Shown: positions 21,985 to 32,951, counted from the first letter of the stretch. The stretch: 64,000 nt of DNA from Rhytidiadelphus loreus (GCA_947034895.1 OX344762.1:20688760-20752759), one strand, 5' to 3'. Notes: generated by a model from the letters alone, not told the origin. Program-made: numbers and translations.

Positions 21985-24909
21985 TCAGCAGTTCTTCTCT
22001 ACAGGAGGCTCCACACGAGGTGGAGGAGCTCTTTGATATGGAACAAATCCTTCACCACTATATTTCACACTCCGATTGGATACACTCGAAACAGTGCTGC
22101 CGTTGTTGTTGTGCTGCTTCAAACAGGAACCTATAGATAGGGACAAGGATTGCGTAGTTGGGCGCGGACTAAGATCAAGGCTGGTTGTGCCAGGACCATC
22201 CGTATCAGAGCCATTATTCAGCTCATTCTCATTCTGCCCCGCCATAGAAAGATCTAGTTTACAAACAAAACTTTCCCGTTGTTGCAGCTGTTTCTGGCAC
22301 CCTCGATCATCAGCTCCCGAGTCGGCACTCTCATCCTCCTCTCCCTCCTCGTCCTTCTCCAGGGAGGATGTGGGCGCCAGTTGCAGCCAGTTGTTGGTAT
22401 TCGAATGGGTGCGTCCCTTGCGGTTGTTGCGTCGGCGCTCGGACGACTGCAGCTCCTCCAAGCTCTTAGTGGGCCTTGGAGACGGAATGGAGAAGCCGCT
22501 CTCACATCGGTCCAGCTTGGAAGCACTGGAAGTGCCGCGCAAATGGTCCCATGTGTTGAAAGCGCTCTCTGGATTGCGGCTCCGCCGTGGAGAACGAACC
22601 TCAAGAGTGTCCATGGCGCTGGCACTTCTGCTTCGGGGCACGTTGATGACAGATGAAGGCTGCTCAGGAAGGAAAGCCTCCTTGGGCTCTGCAGCAAGAG
22701 CCAGTCCTGGTGGAGGAGAAAACGTCCGGGGTAGAGTGTCGCGCTTGAACAAAGCCTGGAAGGCGATTTGACCTCGCTCTGTGACTTCCTTCCGCTGCTC
22801 ACCATCGATGGATCCTGTCCTCGGCAACCGAGACGAGCTACCCCCCTCGAGCTTTTCGAACTTCTCTCCGTCTTTACTAACGGGCAGAAACTCATTGAAA
22901 GTGAACTGCCTTGCACCTTCCGCATTCTCTTCTGCGCTTCTGCCATTCCTCTCCGCTGCATCCCGTTGCCTTTCGTCGGGGTTGCAAGTCGCTTCCCCCT
23001 CCGAGGATCCATCGCTGGATCCCGACCTGTCGGTGCCGCCGGGCACATTCCCACATGCTGATGAGTTCGAGCTCGGGCCTCGTCTCTCGTTCCCAACCGC
23101 TTGCGCATCGCCTGCGCCTTCACTCCCATCACTTCCACATGATTGCGAAGCATCCGTGGGCATGGCTTCTTCGTCGTAGGAGGATCGCTCCACCTCTTTC
23201 AAGATCTTCGTAAACTGCCCGGAGAGGTTATTGGAGCCACTGATGGAACGAACCTTCTCCAAGTGAGCATTAAATGCTTGCCCTGTCGTGGACGGGGAAG
23301 AATTCTCGACATCGAGCATGACGGTATCGGTCGAGGCTCTTGCGCCAAATCGGAGGCGCTTCCGCTTGTCATCGACACCTTCTTCACCATCAGCTGGCGC
23401 CTCCCTATCCTTGCGAACAAGGTCGTGGACCGCTTGCTTCGCCTTGTTCAGATTCGCGGGGAGCGACACACCCTTGGAAAGAGAACTGACGGTGCTCTCC
23501 GAAGAGAGATTGGTCACTTGCGCTGTGGGATTCGTCCCGCTTCCGCCTGAAGTAGAGGCGCAAATGTCCGAGGAGACGGACAAGAGATGGTTGCCGGACC
23601 CCATGCGGCGAGCCTTGAGCTCCTTCACGCGCTGTGCGCGCTCCGCCCTTCGCAGTGCACTCGACCTGGACGTGTTCCCGTTCACGCTCGGAATGTCCTG
23701 GCCATCATCCACAACATGGGTTGCTGCAGAACCGGAATTGTTCTCCTTGGCCTCACCACACGAGGCTGCCACCACGGTGACCTCTTGGGGCGCGCACTGC
23801 GAGAAGAGATATGGCGTGGGAATGGCGAGAGGAGGACCTCCGCTCAAATACATGGCACCCAGAGCGGGATGCATCACCCCCGGTGGCATGCTTCCTTGCA
23901 TCGCCCACCACGCCGACGCCGCGGCGATGGTGGCCGCTATGGCGGACGCCGCGCCTCCATTCTCCATCCCGCCATGTGTATTGGGTGCTCCCGAAGCAGC
24001 AGTAGCAGCAGCCCAAGGCATCATCATACCCATGCTCTGCGGATTCATCATCGCGGGGTTTATCATCGCGGGGTTCATCAGAGCCGGACTCATCATGGCC
24101 GGATTCATCAGAGCCGGATTCATCATGGCCGGGCTCATGGCGCCACCGAAAATTCGAGCCCACGGCATGGTCGCCGGGAACGCCACTGGCACGGGCGACT
24201 GATTGTTGCTCACAGGCGGTGCGACAATCGGTGCCACAATGGCAGGAGATGAACCTGCGTTGGCCTGCTTCGGGATCCCCCAGGGCGCACCGTCTGTGGG
24301 GTTCGCCTTGACCGCGTCTTTGTTAGCCACATCCTGGTGACAAGCCTCGCCGGCGTCATCCTGCTCCCACACACTGCTCTTGGAGCAGCCTTCGGCAATG
24401 TTCGCGGTGGAAATTCCGGAAGAGGAGCTGATGGACCCCGCCGCCGCCAACGGGCCACACTCGTCCTCGGAGGTTTTGCCGAAGCTCCGACCGGCCTTGC
24501 GAGGGTAAGGGTGCGTGGGCTTGCGCTTCGGACGCGGCGGAGGAATATCGATCACCTGGGCGACCCCTGTTTCCGCACCGCCTTGTTGAGTAACATCCCG
24601 CTCGATCTTGGAGAAGAACTTCTGCGCGTGGGAGCGAATCTGCACCGCGGTCTTGGTGCCAATGTGCTCCTCAATCCGGCGCCACGCGCGGCCATACAGC
24701 TTCAAGGCCTCCAGGAACTTCTGGTGCTCCTCCTCGGTCCACCGCTCGCGCTGCTTAGTTATCGTGTACGGCTTGCGCACCTTGGTGCCCGTGCCCTCAT
24801 CACCCGAGGTCGAGAGAGGAACGCCAGGGGAGGACGATGGCCAGTAAGTACCCTCCTCGCCTTCAAGCTCACGATAAGCAACGGAAGAACTGGGTGTCAT
24901 CGGGATCAT
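21985..24909 (-). CDS. CCA1/LHY-like: CCA1/LHY-type single-MYB circadian clock transcription factor
   Basis: A 974-residue protein with one MYB-related DNA-binding domain at about residues 46-103. It begins KPYTITKQRERWTEEEH and ends with the family signature SHAQKFF at 94-100. Three further CCA1/LHY blocks are present in order. Residues 329-337 (AAASAWWAM) match the AAATAWW block, 715-733 (QIAFQALFKRDTLPRTFSP) match a conserved C-terminal block, and 953-960 (EGFVPYQR) match the family end. Known members bind AAAATATCT evening elements in the nucleus and repress evening genes at dawn. A proline/methionine/asparagine tandem repeat lies at 258-292 and long Ser/Gly/Glu-rich linkers fill the middle. 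Longer than angiosperm members (about 610-650). The coding region has no intron, whereas angiosperm genes split the MYB region. First ATG chosen; a second follows at codon 4. Confidence 0.95.
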   Translation of the reverse strand: MIPMTPSSSVAYRELEGEEGTYWPSSSPGVPLSTSGDEGTGTKVRKPYTITKQRERWTEEEHQKFLEALKLYGRAWRRIEEHIGTKTAVQIRSHAQKFFSKIERDVTQQGGAETGVAQVIDIPPPRPKRKPTHPYPRKAGRSFGKTSEDECGPLAAAGSISSSSGISTANIAEGCSKSSVWEQDDAGEACHQDVANKDAVKANPTDGAPWGIPKQANAGSSPAIVAPIVAPPVSNNQSPVPVAFPATMPWARIFGGAMSPAMMNPALMNPAMMSPALMNPAMINPAMMNPQSMGMMMPWAAATAASGAPNTHGGMENGGAASAIAATIAAASAWWAMQGSMPPGVMHPALGAMYLSGGPPLAIPTPYLFSQCAPQEVTVVAASCGEAKENNSGSAATHVVDDGQDIPSVNGNTSRSSALRRAERAQRVKELKARRMGSGNHLLSVSSDICASTSGGSGTNPTAQVTNLSSESTVSSLSKGVSLPANLNKAKQAVHDLVRKDREAPADGEEGVDDKRKRLRFGARASTDTVMLDVENSSPSTTGQAFNAHLEKVRSISGSNNLSGQFTKILKEVERSSYDEEAMPTDASQSCGSDGSEGAGDAQAVGNERRGPSSNSSACGNVPGGTDRSGSSDGSSEGEATCNPDERQRDAAERNGRSAEENAEGARQFTFNEFLPVSKDGEKFEKLEGGSSSRLPRTGSIDGEQRKEVTERGQIAFQALFKRDTLPRTFSPPPGLALAAEPKEAFLPEQPSSVINVPRSRSASAMDTLEVRSPRRSRNPESAFNTWDHLRGTSSASKLDRCESGFSIPSPRPTKSLEELQSSERRRNNRKGRTHSNTNNWLQLAPTSSLEKDEEGEEDESADSGADDRGCQKQLQQRESFVCKLDLSMAGQNENELNNGSDTDGPGTTSLDLSPRPTTQSLSLSIGSCLKQHNNNGSTVSSVSNRSVKYSGEGFVPYQRAPPPRVEPPVEKNC
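24034..24138 (-). repeat. In-frame 15-bp minisatellite inside CCA1/LHY coding region
   Basis: About seven units of a 15-bp repeat (on the plus strand, variants of ATCATGGCCGGATTC) encode MMNPA / LMNPA / MINPA pentapeptides at residues 258-292. Because the unit is a multiple of three, copy-number change would keep the frame. It lies between the basic region after the MYB domain and the conserved AAASAWW block. Confidence 0.85.
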
Positions 24910-25950
24910 AACGTGAGGTTTAGGCCGAGTGTTTCTGTGCAGCTTACACGTAAAATCTTAACCCAAGCTTAACGAAGGTGTCCTTTGTACCATCGGTCAA
25001 AGACAAAGCCAAGCTCTGCAAAAGAAACTTTGAAGGCTAACTTCAAACCTGAAACTGGATGATGTCGCTCATCAACGATTGGTCTCTTCGCCGACCACTA
25101 CGGTATATCTCTCATTCACACCCGAAAATTCTTTTTCTCCCACCACCTTCTTCCTGGGTGAATCGTTGCTCACATGGCAAGTCTCCGGGACCACTCGTCG
25201 GTGCACTTCCTGCTCGCAAACCCATCCAAAGAGGTCGACAAGCACCACCACCAAAATCCTCTCTCCAGTATCGGTTCCCAACCCGTGAAGCCGCGGCCCC
25301 TGTACAAACCCCCGGCACAACCAAAACTCGAATAATGAAGACGGCAAACTCCCAAACGCAACTCGTAGCCGAACTCGAAGAACAGAAAGAGCAACCGCCT
25401 CCAGAATGTTCAACACCAAATGCCGCTCTTCAGCTCCAAAATCTCACAAGCACGCAGAAGATTTCAGACATGACTGGCAACGACGCAGATTGTCGAAGAA
25501 TCTCAGAAACACGGATCCACTCTTCTCGTCCCCAATTTTGGAGAAAGGGAGGACAGGGGTCAAATTTCACAATCCCTCAAATGTCGGCCTCCTTAGAACC
25601 ACCCGTAAACCTCTGAAAGTCAAAGAGAATTCACCAATCCTCGAACACAAACAACCAAAGACACGAAACCGAGACTCTTAACACCGATTCACCCTGCCAC
25701 CGAAACACGATGGATCGCAACCCCACAGCGGCGCCAACCAAGCCCGAACTTAGACTACAAGCAACTTCAGGAGGCGAGAAAGGAGTCAAACGAAAGAGCG
25801 GCAGGCGAGAGAAGGGAAGACAGAGGCGATGCGCGACGCAAGAGCAAGCAGAGCACGACCTGGAGGAGCCTGGACATAACTTAGTGGGAAGCAGCCAACG
25901 CGAAGGGAGGAAGGAGTAGAAGGAGTAGAAGGAGTAGAGGGTGGGAAGCA
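24910..25950 (-). promoter_or_regulatory. GC-rich 5' leader/promoter region of CCA1/LHY
   Basis: About 1 kb immediately upstream of the CCA1/LHY start is GC-rich and, on the transcribed strand, pyrimidine-rich (repeated CTACTCCTT units at 25,910-25,940), as plant 5' leaders often are. Several upstream ATGs are present, including a 115-codon minus-strand frame at 25,072-25,419 that could act as an upstream ORF. An ATCCAGTTTCAG acceptor-like site at about 25,049 suggests the leader may be spliced. The 185-codon plus-strand frame at 25,059-25,616 is considered a by-product of composition. Confidence 0.5.
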
Positions 25951-26269
25951 GGGCTCTGCAGCCGCACAGACCCACGTGGATGTGCTTTTCCCATGAGAGG
26001 ATGATAAAGCTCATCCGTGGGTCCGTGAAAGGATGAAAAAGCACCTGGCTTGCCCACTCTAAAGCGCAGCGGGTGAAAAGACCGTCAGAGGGGTTTCCCG
26101 AAAAGCCCCCGGGGTAACTCGGAAGAGGTGAAATATCTCTGCCGGCTTTCCCACTTCCCAGTCATGACGGGCGTCCTGGTCAGCCCTTCGGGGCCTGCCC
26201 GGCCATCCCGGGATTCCTTTCTAACTTATTTGGGACGTGAAAATACTGAAGATTGCGCTCACCTTCCTT

Positions 26270-26814
26270 GCATCACCACCCGTCTTGCAAAATGCGGGGT
26301 GGTTTGGCTTGCAAAATGTCCCCTCGCTCGGCCTTACTAGGGGTGCATGTAAAAAAAAGTCCCCCTATTTGGGGCTGTTCTAGGGTATATTCTTGACCTC
26401 TATGAACTAATTTAGGGTCTCTGATCGCAAAAATGAAATAAAAATTTTGCAAAAAAATTCATGTGCAAAAAATAAATAACTCCAAAGTTTGACTACAAGG
26501 CTGAGCGAGGGGGTCAGTTCACCCTGGCCCAAAATGCGGGGCCATCCAATTTGCAAGTCAAACTACCCCACCCATTGCATGCTATAACCGCATTTTGCAA
26601 GATGGATAAGTTTCCAAATTTGGACCGCTTTGCAAGGTCCACCAATGGGCTATAGCACTAAAGGTCCGTACTTTAGAAGAAAGTGTTGGTGCTCTTGTCT
26701 CATGTGGTTTGCAAGCCATGCTTGCTTGCAAAATCTCCCATTTTGCAAGCCACCCAAGGCTTTTTGCCCAACCTCTTAACAAGTTCATTTGTTTTACAAG
26801 ATGGGTGGGGATGC
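26270..26814. mobile_element. MITE-like element Q interrupted by element P
   Basis: The ends are inverted repeats: GCATCACCACCCGTCTTGCA at 26,270 and the complement of GCATCCCCACCCATCTTGTA at 26,814. About 21 of 25 bases match when the ends are extended. The interior repeats GCAAG/CTTGCAAAATG words. A copy of element P sits inside (26,320-26,512), so Q without the insertion would be about 350 bp. No coding capacity. Confidence 0.65.
26320..26512. mobile_element. MITE-like element P, copy 2 (nested in Q)
   Basis: The inverted ends match at 15 of 16 bases: CCCCTCGCTCGGCCTT at the left and the complement of CCCCTCGCTCAGCCTT at the right. Homology to the 18,869-19,097 copy continues to about 26,524 (GTCAGTTCACCC). 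It lies in inverted orientation relative to that copy, so the two flank the CCA1/LHY locus on either side. Confidence 0.7.
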
Positions 26815-28265
26815 TCTGACGGAGAAGCGTAACTCTAAGCTTGCCTACTACTTACTTCCTGCATTGCATAGGCTAATCAATTGGGGGTTTGGGAGTGTCT
26901 TTAGTTGTTGCTACTTCAGCTTTTGATTCTAACTTACTTTCCTTTCTTCAAGGGAATTTCGTTGGCTCTAAGAAGCACACCCACCCATCTTGAATAATGA
27001 ATGACCTATTGCATCCAACTTGAGAAACTTGACCCACCAAACTTGAAAACAAAGTTCATTATGTAGGGCATGTACTTGGCGTGAAAACAAGAACACTAGG
27101 ATGATATCTCAGTTCCTTTAACATCTGATTTTCAAGCTTCTTTTGCCAAATCCAATAGTGATGCTCTAAGTTGAAGGGGAGCTAAAGGTAGGAGTCCATA
27201 AAGCAATCAATTCACAATTTAAAAGAATTTGCCTTCTTTCAATAAATTTTCTTAAAAAGGTCAATTGAATTGGCATATAATTCAAGTTATTTCCTATTTT
27301 TTGGACCTTTGTGAAATTAGTTATGAATTTGGAATTACGCTAGGCTCTAAAAGTGTCCACCTTTTAATATGTTCAATGTTGGTACATTGATGATGCAATT
27401 TGACACATTCAAGAAAACAATATGTACTTGTGTATCAAAAAATGCTTTTAGAAGCTAATAACCATTAGAAGGATGGTCTTTGGAATCAAACTAAAATGCA
27501 AGAGCACACATGGTTCTAAAGGCCCATTTGAGCACCAAACTAGTGTCCAAATAGGCCTCTAGCACCATGCTCTTGCAGTTTAGCTTGGTTCTTTGAAACC
27601 ACCTTTCTACTAAAGTAAACCAACCTAAGACATGCAAAAGATCCATTATAAACACCTACAAAATGACCCGTGAAAGTCTTGCATCAATCCATGACAAGCT
27701 TTTTTCAATAATGAGATTTGGACTACATTACGTTGAATTAGTGGCCACAATCAATATCTTGAGATGACAGTGATAGAGTCTTTATTAGTTATTGCAATAG
27801 GAACTTCCACCTTTTGAGTGTAAATTCATCATAGGAAGTGACTTTGTTTAGGTGTTCATGTTATGATTACACTAGGAAATTTTGTGATTACTGTAGGTGA
27901 GTATGATGACCATTATAGGTACACTTTTTGTTGGTTTAGGGGGGTAGTATATAGAGACTCTTTGGGGTCAACTAGGCAGCATATTTCAAAAATTCATAAC
28001 CAATTTCATATTTTTCCTACAAAAATTTTACAAAAATTTCAATGATGCCGTTAAGGCAAACCAATCATTTTGCATGTCCTAGGATTGGTTTCTCTTAGTG
28101 GATCATTGCTTTGGGGACCTCCTCCCTCCCCTATTAGAGTTCATTGCAAAGGTCCTCCCTCCCCAATTGTAACAATGGTGTTTGTCCAAGGAAGCTTCAT
28201 CTAACAATAGTGCAGTACGAAAGAAACGCAACACCAAACTCTATTGGCCCCAATTTTGGTGCTCC
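26815..28265. other. Intergenic with repeat Z fragment
   Basis: No gene seen. About 27,240-27,450 is homologous to 32,280-32,410 (same strand) and to the reverse complement of 33,280-33,430. Shared blocks include GGACCTTTG...TTAGT.ATGAATTT and GTAC(A/T)TTGA.GA. Element class unknown. Confidence 0.45.
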
Positions 28266-28469
28266 CATGAGTTTTGTCTTGTAATTTTCCAGGACTCCTG
28301 ATCTGGCATTGCACACACTTTACGATTCCCTCCCTTAACTACCACCCCCACCCCGGGTTCTCCATTTCAGTCAGGGTCGTCTCCTTGCCCGGTGAGTGTG
28401 GAATGGAGGTGAAGCACTCATCTCCGTCATCAGTTGGTGAGTTGGAATGGACGAATGGCGAGTGAGTGA

Positions 28470-28690
28470 GTGACTGACTACTGCCCCACCCACCAGTCCA
28501 CCACCCCACCCACCCCAATCGAAAGCCCCCCTTCAGTTCCCCTCCCAAGCGAGTGGGGCCCAGCAAGTCAGCCTGTGAGAAAGCCCTCGCTGGCTTGGCT
28601 TGGGGGGCTGGCTTGGCTTGGGGGGCTGGCTTGGGGGGCCTTGCCTTGTGGGCAAGCCCCCGGGGGGCCAATGGGAAGAGTCTGAACCTA
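28470..28690. repeat. C-rich then G-rich low-complexity tract with tandem GGCTTGG units
   Basis: 28,470-28,530 is a run of CCACC repeats. 28,585-28,645 contains tandem GGCTTGGCTTGGGGGGCT units with several G6 runs, capable in principle of forming G-quadruplexes. GC-rich DNA continues to about 28,900, where (GGGA)n follows. Proline- and glycine-rich frames here are composition effects; no gene is called. Confidence 0.6.
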
Positions 28691-28699
28691 CGAAAAGGT

Positions 28700-29540
28700 G
28701 GACTTTCGCACGTGGGCTTTCGGGTCCACCAAGCCGAGGCCCAAACTGAAAAAGAGACGGAAGACCTCCTTTCCCCTCCTTTTCCTTCCCCTTCCGTGCA
28801 CTTGGGGACTGAAGGAGAAATTATGGGCCGCTACTGTGCAGGTCAGCTCTGACAACAAAGCAAGCAAGCTTTCCAGGGAGGGAGGGAGGGAGGGGAACTT
28901 AACGTACCTTAATATAAGCTAAGCTCAGCTTCAGCGTGTCATGTCCCTTTGCACCACTCAGCTCCGTCACATTTGTCATCCTCACTCGGCAACTACTGTA
29001 GGTTACTATCCTCCACAAAAACATTTCACTATTTTGTGTACATTGCAGTGGTCGCCCTCGGATGCTAAGATAACTTATAGAGCTAACTTATCTTAATTAC
29101 CAAGTGTAGAATTTTTCATGATCGACACAGTAGTAGTAGTCGTCGTCATAATAATAATGATAACAATGTTGGACACAATGAATTGCAGGCAGGCAGGGAG
29201 TGGTATTCCTTTCTTATTTGTTTCTTTTTGCTTTTGCTGGGGGGGGGACTCAAAAAAAAGGGAAGGGCAGGGGATCAGGGGATGATGCCACACACTTATC
29301 CGTTACACAGAATCTTGGGGCGGTCTTGTGGGAGCCAATTCCGGCGGTGCCATTCCCCAGCGGGGGAGGGGGCTACTTCTAGGAGTTCCTCCTTAGGGGT
29401 TGAAACTTCACATTTTGCCTTTTCTTCCTATACTTGGATTGAATCACCAAACACTTCACCCATGTATGGATTCCTCATGAAATCTACTCCTTGGCTATAT
29501 CTTAAAGCATAAAATCTATTGCTTGGCTACATCTTAGAGC
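28700..29540. other. No gene seen
   Basis: GC-moderate DNA with simple runs, including a (GTAGTA) trinucleotide patch near 29,130 and a G-run at 29,240. Short open frames lack protein character. Confidence 0.4.
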
Positions 29541-29589
29541 AATTCCAACAATTTCATGTTTTGTTGGAATCGGAAAATCATTTTTGAGT

Positions 29590-30245
29590 TTTCAAGGGTC
29601 CAAATTGCCTTTGCCTAGTGTTTTTGTGAATGGGGAGAAACTAAGTTTGAGGAGTATCCTTGTATAGGGGAATACCCAACGAAGACAAGGACATTATACC
29701 CAAAAAGTTCCTAATGAGGAGGGCACAACCCAATGAGGAGGGTCGTTTAGGGCAAAATGCCTAACAATGACAAGGCTATTCTTAGATGTAAAGCACCAAC
29801 AAGAAATTGGACAATAGAGAGTCAACGCAATGAATGAAACAAAATTTTTGGATGACGAACTTGGAACTGCTCATTATGAGGAAATCCTCTAGAATATGCC
29901 AAAATATGTCTAGAAAAATCATTTGAATTTTTGTGGCAATGTTGTATGTTATCAAACTAAAAGCAAACAAAAAAATCAAGTCCAATATTAATCCCTCACT
30001 ACTTGAAGTATCTCAAAATATATTGAAAAGGAGACGTATTTCATCTCCTTCAGTGGTGAGGGATTAAAAATAGTTTTTTGGAAGTCAAAATCTTGCCTCC
30101 CCTGCTTTCACTAGCCCCTTATGAAAATTTTAATATGTTAACAATTCTAGTTATCCTCTTGCAACTACTACACGCTACCATGTAGAACAACTTCAAAGTT
30201 TCTTTAATCTTTTAGGAAAGTTTTGGCCAATTTTAGATGCATGAA
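29590..30245. repeat. Dispersed repeat X, copy 2
   Basis: Homologous to 7,290-7,640, with an extra 350-bp stretch (about 29,700-30,050) containing short AACCCAATGAGGAGGG repeats. No coding domain seen; element type unknown. Confidence 0.5.
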
Positions 30246-31500
30246 AAGAATAACACTTCAAATTGGAACACGTGCTTTATTTTATTCATTTCATGTGATA
30301 GTTCAATGGAATTCAAAGATTTTTGATTCAATCATCAGTCTATTGATTGAATTATAAATTTTGGAATTCCATTCATCCAAGTAACATTTTGAGTTTTAAA
30401 AAACATTCAAATCTATAAAGGAAATTTTTAACAATACTAGTGAAAATGATTCTTGCACAATGGATACAAGCCTGCCAAGGAATGTGGCTAATTCAGTAGT
30501 ATTGAAAATCAATTTTAAAATGTGTTTTAGCACATTTAGAAAGAGGTTCAAAAAACACGTCTAAAGCAGGGGTGCAAACTTTGAGATTCATTAACCCCTA
30601 AACGTCCATAGTCTTGTCCGCAATTGATGATTTGGGAAAAATCATTTTAAAGCACTATTTGGAAGAATATTTTGGAACTGATTTACGAATAAAAGTTGTA
30701 GATTTTGAGTTTTAGATTCCATCCGTACAATTAGATTCATCAATGCTACCACCAATATATTTTTTATAAAATTTGAAAGGAAAATTTTGAAAAATTCCTT
30801 CTAAATTTGATTACAAACAAAATATTATCATTTTTTGAGTAAAATGATTTAGAATGCATTTGAAATGAGGTTCTCTTCGTATGATGTTTTTTTGAAATTT
30901 TTGTTTTCTTTAAATCTATGACCTCATTTTTGCAAATCCAATTTTGAACTAAAGTCAATACAATTGGGGCTTGGTCAACCACTTACCATACTTCCACATT
31001 TGTAATTTTAGAAATATATGTATTCTAGCTAATAACACCAAATCCAAACATTAGATAGGACAGCAACTTGACAAAGTACCTCCACAAATCAAGATGACTT
31101 TCCATCCAAACAATAATGAAGATGCAACATAAATTTCAATCTATCAGTTGTTTAGAAATTGGACTTAGGAGCCCTTCATGGTTCACTATAGAACCTTGAT
31201 TTTATGCATTTATATATTGCTTCAAATGATTGTAGAAGTGTGCAATTTCTCTCGTACTACAACAATTTTGTATTTCAAAACCTCAAAGTACTAATTGAGC
31301 GTCTCTGATTTCAATGATGGATTATGGGTTGGGAACACTTTATGCCTTCTAAAATTCACAGAAATTTCAGTTTTGCAAATAAAATTCTGAAAATTTTGCA
31401 ATCACAGTATTTTCTACGTTCCTACACAGGAAAAATTTCCATTCCACTCAACTATTACCCATCTGTCCCACAGATGCTTATTTGATCGGTTATGGGCAGC
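30246..31500. other. AT-rich intergenic DNA
   Basis: No gene seen. A TTAACCCCTAAACGTCC string at 30,591 looks like an end of the TTAA element family; no partner end was found downstream. Confidence 0.4.
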
Positions 31501-31673
31501 CTTATCTTACACTAATAACTTAGGGAGAGTCATTGCATTCTTGACATTTGTAAGCTTATGTGGCCCAAGCTTATTGGGCCACACAATCAATATTACTACT
31601 TTAGAGAGTATTACTACTTTAGAGAGGTTCTGGTGTATATTAACTATAATAATTTTGTGTGATAAGTTAAATA

Positions 31674-31991
31674 ATGGGAGTTCCAGCCAGCGAGTGTTTT
31701 TTCTCTGTGGGCGGGTTGGCCAAGGGGGCAATGAGGGAGATCTGGCCCTGGCCCTCTGCATGCTCTTCAGAAGATGTGGCTGGAATGTCAAAAGCAGCAG
31801 GGCCTGCCTTTACATGCAAACCGGATCCCGCATGGTCCCCGCCATTTGCCAAGAATCTGGCATACTTCACATGGGGGGCATGGAAAGGGCCGGGCCTCAG
31901 TGGGGGACTTCAGTTGGAGTTGGAGTGTTACAAAAGGGATGGCATCGGCTTTCCGTGGGAATGGATATTTTGGTTCCTAAGAAGTGAGTGA
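31674..31991 (+). other. GC-rich open segment, unassigned
   Basis: A 105-codon frame ending FPWEWIFWFLRSE in a GC-rich island whose flanks are AT-rich. The peptide is rich in Trp, Pro and Gly (for example KNLAYFTWGAWKGPGLSGG) and does not resemble a family I know. An overlapping longer frame (31,541-31,987) also exists, so the coding frame, if any, is uncertain. Could be an exon or a captured gene fragment. Confidence 0.15.
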
Positions 31992-32642
31992 AGCTACACA
32001 CGGAAGGAAGGAAGCAAGCAAGCTACACATGGGGTAAATTAAGGGATCTTATTATTAGTGTGGGTGCAAAAAGGAGTCTCAATCCAAAATTTGGGCCAAG
32101 GGGTGAAAAAGGAACCCAATCAATACAGTAATAATAACTACAAATTGCGTGATTTTAGTAAAGTAGTGTCCAAGGAAAATAAATCAATGTATTTCACAGA
32201 ATGCAATTGAGGCTTTTATAGGCGAGATTGAGAGTCAGGAGGACACAAGGGGTCTCCTCTTAACTTACTTATGTCGTCCTTTCGTTGCTTTTCTGGACCT
32301 TTGCATATTTAGTTATGAATTTTTGAAGTTGAAATTGTACTGAAAGTGACCACCCCCTCGTGAAATGTATACTATGGATACATTGAAGAAAGAAACATGT
32401 ACATATGTGTTATTGGTCGCTTTTGGAACACCCTACCCCATTTCAAAGAATACCATTGAGGCTGCAAGTTGAATTCACCCTTGTTTTTCTCGACACATTT
32501 TTGATGACTTCTACTTGTTTTTATATTACACGTGATGTTACAACTAATGTTTTGATGTTATGTCTCATGTCATTGTTGACATAAAAACAAGTGAACTCAT
32601 CACAAAAAATGCCTCATGAAAAACACAAATCTCTTCTAGTGG

Positions 32643-32951
32643 TTGAGAGGACCCAAGGGAGCCCAGAGCTGCTCTTATTCAATTTCAGCTCCTCATGTTG
32701 TGGTCTTTGCTGGAAGTCTGTGGAAGTCTATGCCAGGTGTAGATTTCAACTGCATGTCCCTGTGCGCTTGCTCCCAGGCTGTCCCCCCTACAAGCCTGCA
32801 GTTTGGCCATCGGAGGGGGGTCTGTCTGATTGGATCCCCTTCAAGACGGACATGCAGAAACATAGATGCACTTATCCATAAGTATTTGGAGACCTATCCA
32901 ATGGGTGAGGTAGGGACCGCCTTCTGGAGCGGAGCTGCAGGTGAAGCATAA
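32643..32951 (+). other. GC-rich open segment, unassigned
   Basis: About 100 codons, with a possible splice donor (GCTGCAG|GTGAAG) near the 3' end. The peptide includes SAPHVVVFAGSLWKSMPGV and HKYLETYPMGEVGTAFW. No family recognised and no start codon at its 5' end. It might be an exon of the same unit as 31,674-31,991, but no phase-consistent join was established. Confidence 0.15.

Noticed and set aside
22254..24202. Long open frames overlapping CCA1/LHY in other frames (299, 304, 231 and 221 codons)
   Set aside because: They lie across GC-rich coding DNA whose minus-strand frame carries all conserved clock-protein motifs; their peptides show no domain and follow codon bias of the true gene.
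25059..25616. 185-codon plus-strand frame upstream of CCA1/LHY
   Set aside because: It is antisense to the pyrimidine-rich leader of CCA1/LHY, has a Pro/Gln/Ser-rich composition explained by that, and no recognisable motif.
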